This document shows positions 22,303 to 41,230 of a stretch of DNA of 64,000 nucleotides, in pieces (position 1 is the stretch's first letter; each line of letters starts with the position of its first letter). A program made the translations under genes and the position numbers. This DNA is from Neoechinorhynchus agilis (lineage: Eukaryota; Acanthocephala), in the NCBI GenBank assembly GCA_051530055.1, contig CM121342.1, positions 2,852,001 to 2,916,000 of the forward strand, written 5' to 3'. Under the pieces are notes generated by a model. The model made no database searches. It was not told the origin of the DNA and worked only from the letters and a program-made list of their open reading frames with translations.

Positions 22303-22440
22303 ATGACGACCGAAGATGCGATTGCATCTCAGAGGGCACATTGAAAAATGAAAGATAATTGAAGTCTCCTATCGTTGGGATTAGCTTAAAACAAAGGGGA
22401 AATCTAGTTTCTTAGTCTTTTTTAATTTATCTTAATGTTC
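22290..22440. repeat. Repeat X, right end
   Basis: It matches 12840-12965 and part of 1-220 directly, and 20540-20660 inverted. It lies immediately after the gypsy LTR. Confidence 0.6.
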
Positions 22441-22540
22441 TTGTCCTTTACTGACTGGAATAAATTTGGACGCTCCTAAAGGTCGCGAAGATTGTAATAC
22501 ATTTGGCGAGTAATTTGAGCGATGCCTCCACCACCGAAAG

Positions 22541-31908
<9,368 letters not shown>

Positions 31909-31959
31909 CATGAAGAATATCCTTCAATTTGAACAGAATGTAATCCACGAGATGCCGAC

Positions 31960-32195
31960 GTGTCGTTATTCTTGATACCGAATAGTCAGAATCGAACTTT
32001 CTCGACCGGATATTCCAACCCAACCGCGCCCTCAAATCCACTCCAAAATCAACAATAGCATTCTTTTAACAGCTCTGAACACTGCTGAACGTGAGCGGGT
32101 GTGTTTGAGGCATAAACTGATCAAAGTTTAATAGTGTTCAATTCTTGTTAAGTAACAAATAAACGTGTTATTATTATACTTATTATATTCTAATA
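31960..32195 (+). mobile_element. LINE 3'-end fragment, plus strand
   Basis: It ends AATAAACGTGTTATTATTAT, the same 3' terminus seen inverted at 1803 and 43340, and it contains GGATATTCCAACCCAACCG from the 3'-UTR minisatellite of that LINE. It lies between the satellite and a gypsy fossil. Confidence 0.5.
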
Positions 32196-32343
32196 GACTA
32201 GGGATTTAATCTTTATTGTTTTAAACCTTGGCTTGATCGTCGAATCTCTTTTATTCGTCAATCACAAAACCTACGAGACTTTCTTACATCGACGCTCTTT
32301 CTACCCCTCGTTTCGCTTTCTCACATAAAATTTCCCACCATCG

Positions 32344-33000
32344 TTGTCTCTCGCAAATATGCCTCTACTAGTCGATAACCTTCACAAGGACGACCACGAC
32401 ACTAGGGTGGAAAACAAAGAAAAATGGAAGGCTAAGCACGACCAAGGCTCAAAATGGATGGAGTTCGAGAAGGACGTGCAGGTGTGGTGCAAAACGCAAC
32501 ATGATCGACGATGGTGTTCAGGGCGAGTGGAGAATCGAAATGGTCCCGTCTCCTATTAAGTTAGGACCGAAAGAGGGATAGGGAGAAAACACGCCGATCA
32601 CCTGAGACCAGCAGTAGCCATAGCAGAGGCAGGGGAATTGCCGCACGGCGAACAAACGCCCAATGAGCCCATCAATGATGAACCAACGAATGAGACGGAA
32701 AGGGGATCCAATGTCACGGGTCCATTGCGAAGGAGTGCGAGAATACGACGTCGACCTGAGTGGTTAAACGATTAAGACACCTCCGGTCTCAATTAAGGAG
32801 AGGAGAAATGTTATATAGTGAGCCATCGTGACACGCACTGCGCCTCCGATCGTTAATGACCAAACGATGTTTGGGGGTGTGTGCGTTTGTTTTTGGTTTT
32901 TGCAGTTGGTCAGGTTTTGAAAAAACGTTAATAAAACTTATCATGAAGAGTGAAGATACTTCAGCACGATATCAGGAGGATCCAGAATTTGTGTCACTTA
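32344..33000 (+). mobile_element. Ty3/gypsy-type fossil: end of pol and LTR start
   Basis: 32344-32770 encodes the C-terminal part of integrase (EFEKDVQVWCKTQHDRRWCSG) and the usual tail LRRSARIRRRPEWLND. A purine-rich tract AAGGAGAGGAGAA (about 32799-32811) leads into TGTTATATAG, an LTR start shared with 56515. Upstream pol and the LTR's far end are unclear. The copy is broken and truncated. Confidence 0.7.
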
Positions 33001-33369
33001 AGAAAGGAGAAGCGGAACAATAATCGTTCAAGGAATCGATTGGGGGGATAAACCATTCTGAAGATAAAAATATATCAGTGAAAAGTTCACTAGTGCCGTT
33101 TTTTAAAGTTGCTGCTACGATCGAGAATGGATGTCCGGAATGTCCACGGAGAAGCGAGCCTACACTTAAACGAACACTGACGAGAACTGGACATCATGAA
33201 CCGCCGGAAACAAGTCCAGCGTCGGGCCCAGGGAAATCAGTGGACACAAATAACCGATAAGATTCGATTTACACTCGAAGATTCGTGGTCCAAGAGATAA
33301 TGAGCGAACTATGTTTGCCCGATGACTATCGAGGGATCATCTACATCGAGAAAACTGACCTGCCCTTTT

Positions 33370-33760
33370 GAGTCAATGTTCGCAATGCACTGAATCCGGA
33401 CGCAAAATCATGAGCAGCGGCGGAGAAAACAATCGAAGCGAGTTAGATATGTGGCCAAGAACCCCATGGAACTATCGTCGAAGCACTTCTTATGTCCCGG
33501 ATAATTACAAAGGGGAAGGTGTTTCTTCAGACAATGAGCGAGATAGAGCGTTCTGGGCATCAGTTCGGTAAAGCCCAAAAACTGCTCAAGAGACGAAGCG
33601 AATTTTCGACTTCGATGTCGCTAATTTAACGCACACTTCACAACTCTATACGCTTTTTGTAGATTCCTGAGAAAGACGGCGAAAGCTCTGAAATAAAGAT
33701 TTTTCCTTTTGTCATTACAGCAGCCCTCTCCCAAGTGTCTATTTTCGAAAACAAAACCTA
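33370..33760 (+). repeat. Dispersed repeat R, copy 2
   Basis: A near match of copy 4 at 49100-49410. Both encode the same short peptide NYRRSTSYVPDNYKGEGVSS before diverging, which suggests a formerly coding stretch. It ends past AATAAAGATTTTT and CTCTCCCAAGTGTC. The stretch 33000-33370 before it holds no recognisable gene. Confidence 0.65.
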
Positions 33761-34330
33761 ATCAATCATGCAGCTCGAAAATCAAGTAGTATTTCACACG
33801 AAATAAGTTATTTGTAACAAAACCGTGTTTTTTATCTTAAACTTAGCTTCTGTAAGTGTGTGAATTTGGGCTCTGCTTTTCTAGGATAATATCAGATAAA
33901 GATTCCGATAAAAGCGGACTATAGATCAGTGATGGAGCGGACTATCAACTATCTGAGACGGAATATCAACATGTCGATTAATGAGGTACCGGAGTATATA
34001 ATTAGACTTATTGTTTAAGTCTTAACACGCTTATTTTCTAATGGCAGATATATTTAAATTGGGCTTCAAGAAGAAGCATTCCGAGAAAAATTTCCAGCGC
34101 TCGATCCATGTGTCCATTAATTAATTGTTAATGTGTGTAAGCGGAATTTAAATAAATAAATACATCGTTCGCAAAACAATACATTCATAAATCGCAGCGC
34201 GTAAACATAAAAATGTTAAACGTTTAAACGAAAAAAGTATTGGAATTCTACAACTTATTGTCTTTCAATATCTGATGCTATTTTATAAGAAACATCACAG
34301 TAGCTCAAATTTAGTTCATTCTTTTATTTA
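33761..34330. other. AT-rich spacer before the cysteine-rich gene cluster
   Basis: No gene seen. It lies 3' of the first cluster gene; AATAAA for that gene is within TAAATAAAAGAATG at about 34318-34331 (minus strand). Confidence 0.5.
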
Positions 34331-34356
34331 CTTAAATTACATGAATCTGTGAATCT

Positions 34357-34707
34357 TCAATGCTTAGGCTTCTTGCGGTTACGTCTCGAACCCTTCCGTT
34401 TATGTACTGGGAATAAATCCTTTTCCCCGGCAAAATATTCAAATTCATCGACACCAAAATTGTACAGCGCGGGCTCCGCAGTGAAATCCACATTTCCATC
34501 CTTTGAACCTCTGCATTTCTTCTCGCAGGCTCGGTAGCATGCTTCGAAATTTTCTGTAGTTCGATCAACTTTATTCCACGTTAAGTACCTGTCGTGACAT
34601 TTACCAGCACAAAAGCACTTGTCCTGAGCGTATGACTCAAGAATGGCGATGCTGAAGACGATGGCGATGATCAGCATGAGGTGTTGAAGGGTTATGAACG
34701 CTGACAT
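34357..34707 (-). CDS. Small secreted Cys-rich protein, paralogue A
   Basis: 116 residues. A signal peptide (about residues 1-28, ending ILESYAQ) is followed by a cysteine core CFCAGKC...C..AC..KC, that is C-x-C-x3-C, about 17 residues, C-x3-C-x3-C. Next comes an acidic segment with DFTAEP and DEFEYFAGEKD, then a basic tail KRKGSRRNRKKPKH. The two CX3C pairs could make a disulfide-stabilised helical hairpin, and the acidic Tyr is a possible sulfation site; both are inference. An AATAAA follows the stop, and a CCAAT box lies 113 bases before the ATG. It shares its whole 3' half with paralogue B and its signal-peptide end with C and D. Function unknown. Confidence 0.85.
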   Translation of the reverse strand: MSAFITLQHLMLIIAIVFSIAILESYAQDKCFCAGKCHDRYLTWNKVDRTTENFEACYRACEKKCRGSKDGNVDFTAEPALYNFGVDEFEYFAGEKDLFPVHKRKGSRRNRKKPKH

Positions 34708-34800
34708 TGGGAGGAAGGTTGGCTAGCCGAAGGGTTTCCTTCTTATTCAGCTTACATTTTTTAACAATAGTAGTCGTGGTAACTAAAAAATTTCGGTAAT

Positions 34801-34827
34801 CTAACTTTTATTCTGATTGGCTAACGT
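34801..34827 (-). promoter_or_regulatory. Conserved CCAAT element of gene A
   Basis: The block TTTTATTCTGATTGGCTAACG (AGCCAATCAGAAT on the coding strand) lies about 113 bases upstream of the ATG. It is kept at the same distance in genes B (about 35760-35783), C (about 36673-36699) and D (about 38459-38487), while surrounding bases differ. Confidence 0.55.
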
Positions 34828-35311
34828 ATATCTTGCTGGCATAATCAATATTTTGGTTAATTCCTTCCGCAACACTAAATCTGTGCTATGAGAAAATAAT
34901 TGTTCAAGTAATATTTGGAAATTTGAGCGACAGTTTATAACTGTCAAACGAATTTTTGTGTTTCTCGGTGCATGAATGAACGTAAAAATGAACCGAAAAA
35001 TGAATACTGTCTTCAAATGGTTGCAATGATTAATTTGGTTTCAAATTGCTTACTAAATTCACACAATCGAGTTTTTTACTTTGAATAAACATAATGGATG
35101 TCACATTTTATGTTTTTACCGTTGGTAAATCTTTATATTAGTTAAACAAATCGCACTAACATTAAAAGATTTAATATTAAAAGTAAAAAAAGCGTTGGAA
35201 ATCTAGAGCATATTGAGGATGAATCCTAAATGCTATTTTCTCCCAAACATTAAGTGGCTAAAATTTAGATCATTCTTTTATTCAGTTAAAATTATACAAA
35301 TCTGTGGATCT

Positions 35312-35662
35312 TCAATGCTTAGGCTTCTTGCGGTTACGTCTCGAACCCTTCCGTTTATGTACTGGGAATAAATCCTTTTCTCCGGCAAAATACTCAAATT
35401 CATCGACACCAAAATTGTACAGCGCGGGCTCCGCAGTGAAATCCACATTTCCATCCTTTGAACCTCTGCATTTCTTCTCGCAGGCTCGGTAGCATGCTTC
35501 GAAAGTTTCTCTGGTTTGATCGACCCTTTGCCAAGTTATGTATTTTTCGTGGCACTTTCCGATGCAATGACAGCGGTCTTCGAAGGATGATACAAAGGTG
35601 CAGAGACCGAGAACAACGGCGATGATGAGCATGAGGTGTTGAAGGGTTATGAACGCTGACAT
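35312..35662 (-). CDS. Small secreted Cys-rich protein, paralogue B
   Basis: 116 residues, 955 bases from gene A in a direct tandem duplication that includes the flanks. The signal peptide differs at its end (VVLGLCTFVSSFE), and the cysteine core is the most diverged part relative to A (DRCHCIGKCHEKYITWQRVD). From FEACYRACEKKC to the end the protein is identical to A. The Cys pattern, acidic segment and basic tail are conserved. AATAAA and CCAAT elements are placed as in A. Function unknown. Confidence 0.85.
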   Translation of the reverse strand: MSAFITLQHLMLIIAVVLGLCTFVSSFEDRCHCIGKCHEKYITWQRVDQTRETFEACYRACEKKCRGSKDGNVDFTAEPALYNFGVDEFEYFAGEKDLFPVHKRKGSRRNRKKPKH

Positions 35663-36266
35663 TGGGAGGAAGGTTGGCTAGCCGAAGGGTTTCCTTCCTA
35701 TTCAGCTTACATTTTTTAACAATAGTAGCCGTGGTAACTAAAAATTTTCGGTAGCTTAATTTTTATTCTGATTGGCTAACGCATATTTTACTGGCATAAT
35801 CAATATTTGTGTTAATTCCTTCCGCAACACTAAATCTGTACCATGAGAAAATAATTGTTCAAGTAATATTTGGAAATTTGAGCGACAGTTTATAACTGTC
35901 AAACGAATTTTTGTGTTCCTCGGTTCATGAATGAACGTACAGATGAACCGAAAAATGAATACTGTCTTCAAATGGTTGCAATGATTAATTTGGTTTCAAA
36001 TCGCTTACTAAATTCACACAATCGAGTTTTTTAACTTATAATAAACATAATGGATGTCAAATTTTATGTTTTACCGTTGGTAAATCTTTATATTAGTTAA
36101 ACAAATCGCACTAACATTAAAAGATTTAATATTAAAAGTAAAAAAAGTGTTGGAAATCTAGAGCATATTGAGGATGAATCCCTAATGCTATTTTCTCCCA
36201 AACATTAAGTAGCTAAAATTTAGATCATTCTTTTATTCAGTTAAAATTACACGGATCTGTGGATCT

Positions 36267-36578
36267 TTAATGCTTCTTGCCGTGGTGCCGTGAACCCTTT
36301 TCTCCGGGTAAATATTCGATTTCGTCGACATTGAAGTAATACAGCTCTGGCTCAGCCGTGAAATCTACATTCCCATCCTTTGAATCTTTGCACTTAATCG
36401 CACAGGCCTGTTTGCATGCATCGATATTTTTTGGAGTTTGGTCAATTTTATTCCACTTTTTTGACCTTTCCTGACATTTGGCAGCACACGAGCATTTGTC
36501 TTGAGCGTATGACTCAAGAATGGCGATGCTGAAGACGATGGCGATGATAAGAAAGAGGTTGCTCCTGAACGCTGACAT
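36267..36578 (-). CDS. Small secreted Cys-rich protein, paralogue C
   Basis: 103 residues: signal peptide ending ILESYAQ, core DKCSCAAKCQERSKKWNK...ACKQACAIKC with the same six-cysteine spacing, acidic DEIEYLPGEKG, and a shorter basic tail GSRHHGKKH than in A and B. It differs from paralogue D at one residue (I/V) only, so it is a recent duplicate or conversion partner. AATAAA and CCAAT elements are conserved. Function unknown. Confidence 0.85.
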   Translation of the reverse strand: MSAFRSNLFLIIAIVFSIAILESYAQDKCSCAAKCQERSKKWNKIDQTPKNIDACKQACAIKCKDSKDGNVDFTAEPELYYFNVDEIEYLPGEKGSRHHGKKH

Positions 36579-36756
36579 TGGGAGGAAGGTTGGCTAGCTG
36601 AAGGGTTATCTTCCTATTCAGCTTACATTTTTTAACAATAGTAGCCATAGTTACTCAGAACTTTTCTTAAATCTAACTTTTATTCTGATTGGCTAACGCA
36701 TATTTTTTGGGTTTTTTGTTTGATTAGGCATAGGCAATAAGCCATATTTTTTATCG

Positions 36757-37053
36757 TTTGGTGTAAGATGAGGTTTTTACAACACGCGGCGAGCCAGGGT
36801 GGTCAAGTGGACTAATGCTCCTAATCCTAGTTTTGGCCAAATGGTCAGTGGACGAAATAATGCTGGATGGAGGAAACTCACTGATGAGTCCCGCCTCTCC
36901 GAGGGGTATCTGAGAATCCGGAGGGATTCTTACAAACTAATAACCGTATGGTCATGGGCATTGAGCCCATACCAGTACTTCCTAGAACAAATCGGTTGGT
37001 TGTGTGTTTATAATTCAATCGCGTATTATTAAAACCTGATCTTACACCACTCA
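36757..37053 (+). mobile_element. TIR-flanked element with tRNA-like head
   Basis: GGTGTAAGATGAGGTTTT (about 36759) and its near-complement AAAACCTGATCTTACACC (about 37034-37051) bound about 295 bases. Inside, GGTGGTCAAGTGG is a pol III A-box-like motif, and the body ACTCACTGATGAGTCCCGCC matches the SINE at 57164-57613 (minus strand). No clear B box here. It lies between cluster genes C and D. Confidence 0.5.
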
Positions 37054-37960
37054 ATAAAAAGTAACCGACTTAGCCACTCGTATGATGCAACTACGTTGAT
37101 TATTTCATTTAATAATCATATTTCTATACCATTAATAAAAACCAATAGGTCTTTAACACTTCCTTATTGACGGCAAAGCTACCTACCGGTTTCGACAACT
37201 TGATTTTTAACTTTGGTTTTCCTAATTTCACAACAATAAATGCCATTAATGAAGATATTATGAACGTTCAAAAATTTTAAATGTTTTGTTTTACTGTGAT
37301 TATAGCCAACCTTGGCCCATTTTAATACAAAATCGACAGCTGTTAATATATAACATTCAATAAATTTTATTAAAATTCTTATAGCTGACTTTGCGTCTTG
37401 CTTCATCTTATTTAGTACTTTAGTCGAATGCGATGTGCTATACTACTAAGCTATAGAGATATTCAGTTTCTTTATTTTCGTTATTTCCGATCTTCGTCAT
37501 TGAAACATATTAAGGTGAACATTTCTTAGAGGAAACTTTAAAACTTGAAATTTAACAAATAAAAAACGGCCATTAATACTAAAGGTTTAGTCATTCTTCG
37601 CGTGATTGGCAGTTTAATAAATACCCTTGCATGCAAATAAGACTGTATAATTATTAATGCCTTAACGATTTCTGCGTTCGGAAATAAACACACAGATAAA
37701 CTTAAAAATACCATCTACCGACATTTTCAATAATTAAGCGGTGTCCATATTCTACGAACTGTCTGTTTTAGCCGATGCCATGCGTTCCTGAAGAGTTTGA
37801 TACTTGAAATGAATATAACTTTGGCTAAACATAAAAGACGTCCCATTTAATCGTACTTTATCGCTTGCAGCTCGTTACACTAAACGATCACGGTACTTAA
37901 ACGTCAAAGAATTTGATTCTTAGTAATGAAAATGTGTTTTAAATCTAGAGCATATTGTGG
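37054..37960. other. Unique AT-rich spacer between genes C and D
   Basis: No gene or repeat recognised. It replaces the roughly 0.95-kb periodicity of the cluster, so it is probably inserted or an older spacer. Confidence 0.4.
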
Positions 37961-38053
37961 ATGAATCCCTAATGCTATTTTCTATCAAACATTAAGTAGC
38001 TAAAATTTAGATCATTCTTTTATTCAGTTAAGATTACACGGATCTGTGGATCT

Positions 38054-38365
38054 TTAATGCTTCTTGCCGTGGTGCCGTGAACCCTTTTCTCCGGGTAAAT
38101 ATTCAATTTCATCGACATTGAAGTAATACAGCTCTGGCTCCGCCGTGAAATCCACATTCCCATCCTTTGAATCTTTGCACTTAATCGCACAGGCCTGTTT
38201 GCATGCATCGATATTTTTTGGAGTTTGGTCAACTTTATTCCACTTTTTTGACCTTTCCTGACATTTGGCAGCACACGAGCATTTGTCTTGAGCGTATGAC
38301 TCAAGAATGGCGATGCTGAAGACGATGGCGATGATAAGAAAGAGGTTGCTTCTGAACGCTGACAT
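38054..38365 (-). CDS. Small secreted Cys-rich protein, paralogue D
   Basis: 103 residues and almost identical to paralogue C, including the signal peptide, six-cysteine core, acidic DEIEYLPGEKG and basic tail. The single residue difference is in the helix-like linker (NKVD for NKID). The 5' flank through the CCAAT block is also nearly identical to that of C, so the duplication is recent or maintained by conversion. Function unknown. Confidence 0.85.
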   Translation of the reverse strand: MSAFRSNLFLIIAIVFSIAILESYAQDKCSCAAKCQERSKKWNKVDQTPKNIDACKQACAIKCKDSKDGNVDFTAEPELYYFNVDEIEYLPGEKGSRHHGKKH

Positions 38366-38614
38366 TGGGAGGAAGGTTGGCTAGCTGAAGGGTTATCTTC
38401 TTATTCAGCTTACATTTTTTAACAATAATAGCCATAGTTACTCAGAACTTTTCTTAAATCTAACTTTTATTCTGATTGGCTAACGCATATTTTACTGGCA
38501 TAATCAATGTTTCGGTAATTTCCTTCCGCCTAGTGCTATTTTCTCCCAAACATAAAGTAGCTACAATTTAGATCATTCTTTTATTCAGTTAAAATTATAC
38601 AAATCTGTGGATCT

Positions 38615-38926
38615 TTAGTGCTTCTTGCCATGGTGCCGTGAACCCTTTTCTCCGGGCAAATATTCAATTTCATCGACATTGAAGTAATACAGCTCTGGCT
38701 CCGCCGTGAAATCCACATTTCCATCCTTTGAACTTTTGCACTTTTTCGCACAGGCTCGGATGCATGCTTCGAAATTTTCTCTTGTTTGGTCAACTATATT
38801 CCACTGTTTTGATCTGTCGTAACATTTGGGGGCACAAGAGCACTTGTTCTTAGCTTTTGACTCAAGAATGACGATGCTGAGGACGATGGTGATGATCAGC
38901 ACGAGGTTGTTTCTGAACGCTGACAT
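38615..38926 (-). CDS. Small secreted Cys-rich protein, paralogue E
   Basis: I start at the Met aligned with the other paralogues (MSAFRNNLVL), giving 103 residues. An in-frame ATG at 38998 would add 24 residues in front of the signal peptide; in the other copies the same upstream ATG is out of frame, so it is probably not used. The core is KNKCSCAPKCYDRSKQWN...ACIRACAKKC, and the C-terminal half from SKDGNVDFTAEP on equals C and D. The signal-peptide end differs (ILESKAK). The conserved upstream flank stops near 39030, where a LINE begins; the expected CCAAT block is on the far side of it, at 42671-42687. Confidence 0.8.
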   Translation of the reverse strand: MSAFRNNLVLIITIVLSIVILESKAKNKCSCAPKCYDRSKQWNIVDQTRENFEACIRACAKKCKSSKDGNVDFTAEPELYYFNVDEIEYLPGEKGSRHHGKKH

Positions 38927-40664
38927 TTGGGAGGGAGGTTGGCTGTCCGAAGGGTTACCTTGTTGTTCAGCTAACATTTTTTTATCAACAGTAGCCATAG
39001 CAACTTTAAACTTTCCTTAAATCTAACTTTTGTTAAAAAACTTCGAAATTTTAATTTCGCAATAAGTTTTACAACAATAAAGCACAAAACGTGCAATCAC
39101 CACCGTCCGCGAAATTGGAGCTTCTCTCCTTCCTCGGCTGTCGCTATCACGCTACCAACATTGCCTCGTTGTAATGCGAGCGAGATATTTTGTCGCAGGA
39201 ATACACCTGCTCGTGCGTCGCCGGTCGTTTCTCTCAATTTCTTCGAGAGATCCTGGAGCAGAGTGAGTTCCGAGCTACTAAGCGCTCCATACGTCTCTAC
39301 TCCAAAGGGGACAAAAGAGTGCGCCTTTGCTAAATCCCTATATTTTCGTACCTTCCTCCCTTCCGTTGCACTGGCTGCATCTCCAGGGATTTCGAGAGAG
39401 TAGGGGAATGTTGCTTACAGCGGCCGTAAAAATACCGAAATTCCTTCACATTACGACCGTCTAGTCGACAAAGATTTGCGGGTTCCAAGATGTTGGGGAA
39501 GTTCGCCGTTCTCAACGCCCGAGAAATTACGCTGTTGATCTCAGAATGGCGTGAGAACCTTCCTCCTTACTTTCGGCAAACGAGACCGTGTCGCCCGAAA
39601 GCATCAACCAAAGACCCACATCGACAGCGATGGGGCGTGCATATCGGGAGACCAAGTCTTAAGGACACTGCGATACTCGTTACCTCATCAGTAAGAAGAG
39701 TTCCCACTGATGCCAGAGGAACAGCCTCCAACCACGCCCCAGATTCTCGTGTTGAAACTGCCAACAGTCTAGCTCGGACGACCCCATCGCGAAAACCTGA
39801 AAGTAGAGAGCTGTGAGCTCTCGCGACGAGAGGTCTGTCCCAGATCGATTGTCTGAGGCCATTCACGGGAACATGGCTAGCGCCTGTCTGCTGGCACCAT
39901 TCTTCAACTGCCACCACAAAGTCTTGGTCAAGACAAAACTTTCCCCTCAGAATTTTCTTCGCTATCGGTTGACTCCCCTCATACGATCCAAGAAAGGCGG
40001 ACAAGGTCTACTAGCGCCCGAATGCCCAATCCCCCAGATGACACAGGGAATGAAGTTTGCCGCCACGCCTCATCTGAGAGCTGGGCATTTAAAATACGCT
40101 CGAGACATGCCCTCACCTTGTCGTCGAGCTTAGCCAATCCTTATTTATGTATGTAGAATGTTGCTGTGCGGACCTCATATAACAATTTGGGGATAAAGAA
40201 TGCGTTCTTTATCAAAAATAACGCCTCATGAGCCGAGAGAGCACTCACTCTATCGCACAGCAACGATAGTTTCGGTATGATGCGGCCGATCTCAGCTTCC
40301 ACATTTGAATAAAAGACGCAACTACCAATAGAGGCGTCTTCGATATTTAATACTAGGACCTCACATTTTCCAACATTGAGCTCAATGCCCTTTCTCGAGG
40401 TCTCGGTAATCAGCGTTTCCAAATCGCGCAGTGCAACGGAGGGATCATCTCCGAGCGTAGCATCATCCAAGTACCAAGCATTGAAGCTGGAATGGAGACA
40501 GACCGAGAGGATCTCCTTGCTGCACTCCTCCTTCGGACCAAATGAGGTAGTCTTAGAAAAGCGAAGGTGTCGCGGTCCCGTAGGCGTTGAGAAAATACTG
40601 GAAGGCTTACGGCGCGTAATCCCTAATATTGTAGGACTTGGCGAAGAAAGATTGCAATTTAACA

Positions 40665-41230
40665 ATTTGAATTTTCGGCCTGCTCGCTGGCCTTCTTCAG
40701 AATCTAAAATACATTCACACGGTTACTGTTGAATCCTTTGCCCCATCGTGAATATATCAGGCGGAACGCGTAGGTGGAGGGTGTAATCGGCCTTATTATG
40801 CGTGAATATGTTTATGTGTTGAATAAAAATGGCCGCCATCGTTGTCCTGTCCCTACGGTTTCCGTTCCTCGAAAGGATCTCAGCCCTCTCAAAATTGATC
40901 CTATGTCCATTATCTATGATATGACTAACTATTGCCTAGTTCGTATCCGTCCTTTTGCTGACTGCTCTTCGATGTTCGGTCAATCGTCTCTTTATATTAC
41001 TTGTTTGTCCGATATAAGATTGATCGCAGTCTAGGCATGGGATTTTGTATACATATTCATTGATCATTTCCTCTTTTTCGGGTCGTAAGAGACTGTTTAG
41101 TGTACGCCCTTTTTTACAATATAATTTGTATTCCTTTTTTGTGTCAAGTCGTTTGATTAGAGATTCCATCTTTGAATTCCAATCCCCATTTATGTATGGG
41201 ACTTAAATGTATCTTTTTTCCTCAGTTACC
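40665..41230 (-). mobile_element. Penelope-like element fragment inserted in the LINE
   Basis: 41215-40936 (minus) gives VPYINGDWNSKMESLIKRLD, YKLYCKKGRTLNSLL and the GIY-YIG part VYKIPCLDCDQSYIGQTSN. It aligns with 3460-3700 of the plus-strand copy, so the two are one family. It ends with a hammerhead-like core at 40673-40700. It is 5'-truncated, and LINE coding resumes on both sides. Confidence 0.8.
40673..40700 (-). ncRNA. Hammerhead-ribozyme-like core, best preserved
   Basis: CTGAAGA, then GGCC paired with GGCC around AGCGAGCA, then GAAA. Just outside, AGATT before the core is complementary to AATCT downstream (about 40648-40652), giving a 5-bp stem I. AATT repeats can close stem III, but the base before the cleavage position is G instead of the expected U. 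Position and sequence match the copy at 3930-3957. Confidence 0.55.

Noticed and set aside
36786-37060. Hammerhead ribozyme in the TIR/SINE body (CTGATGAG present)
   Set aside because: The CTGATGA and a possible stem II are there, but no GAAA follows in any of the three copies; the motif is explained as an ACTC/GAGT inverted pair.
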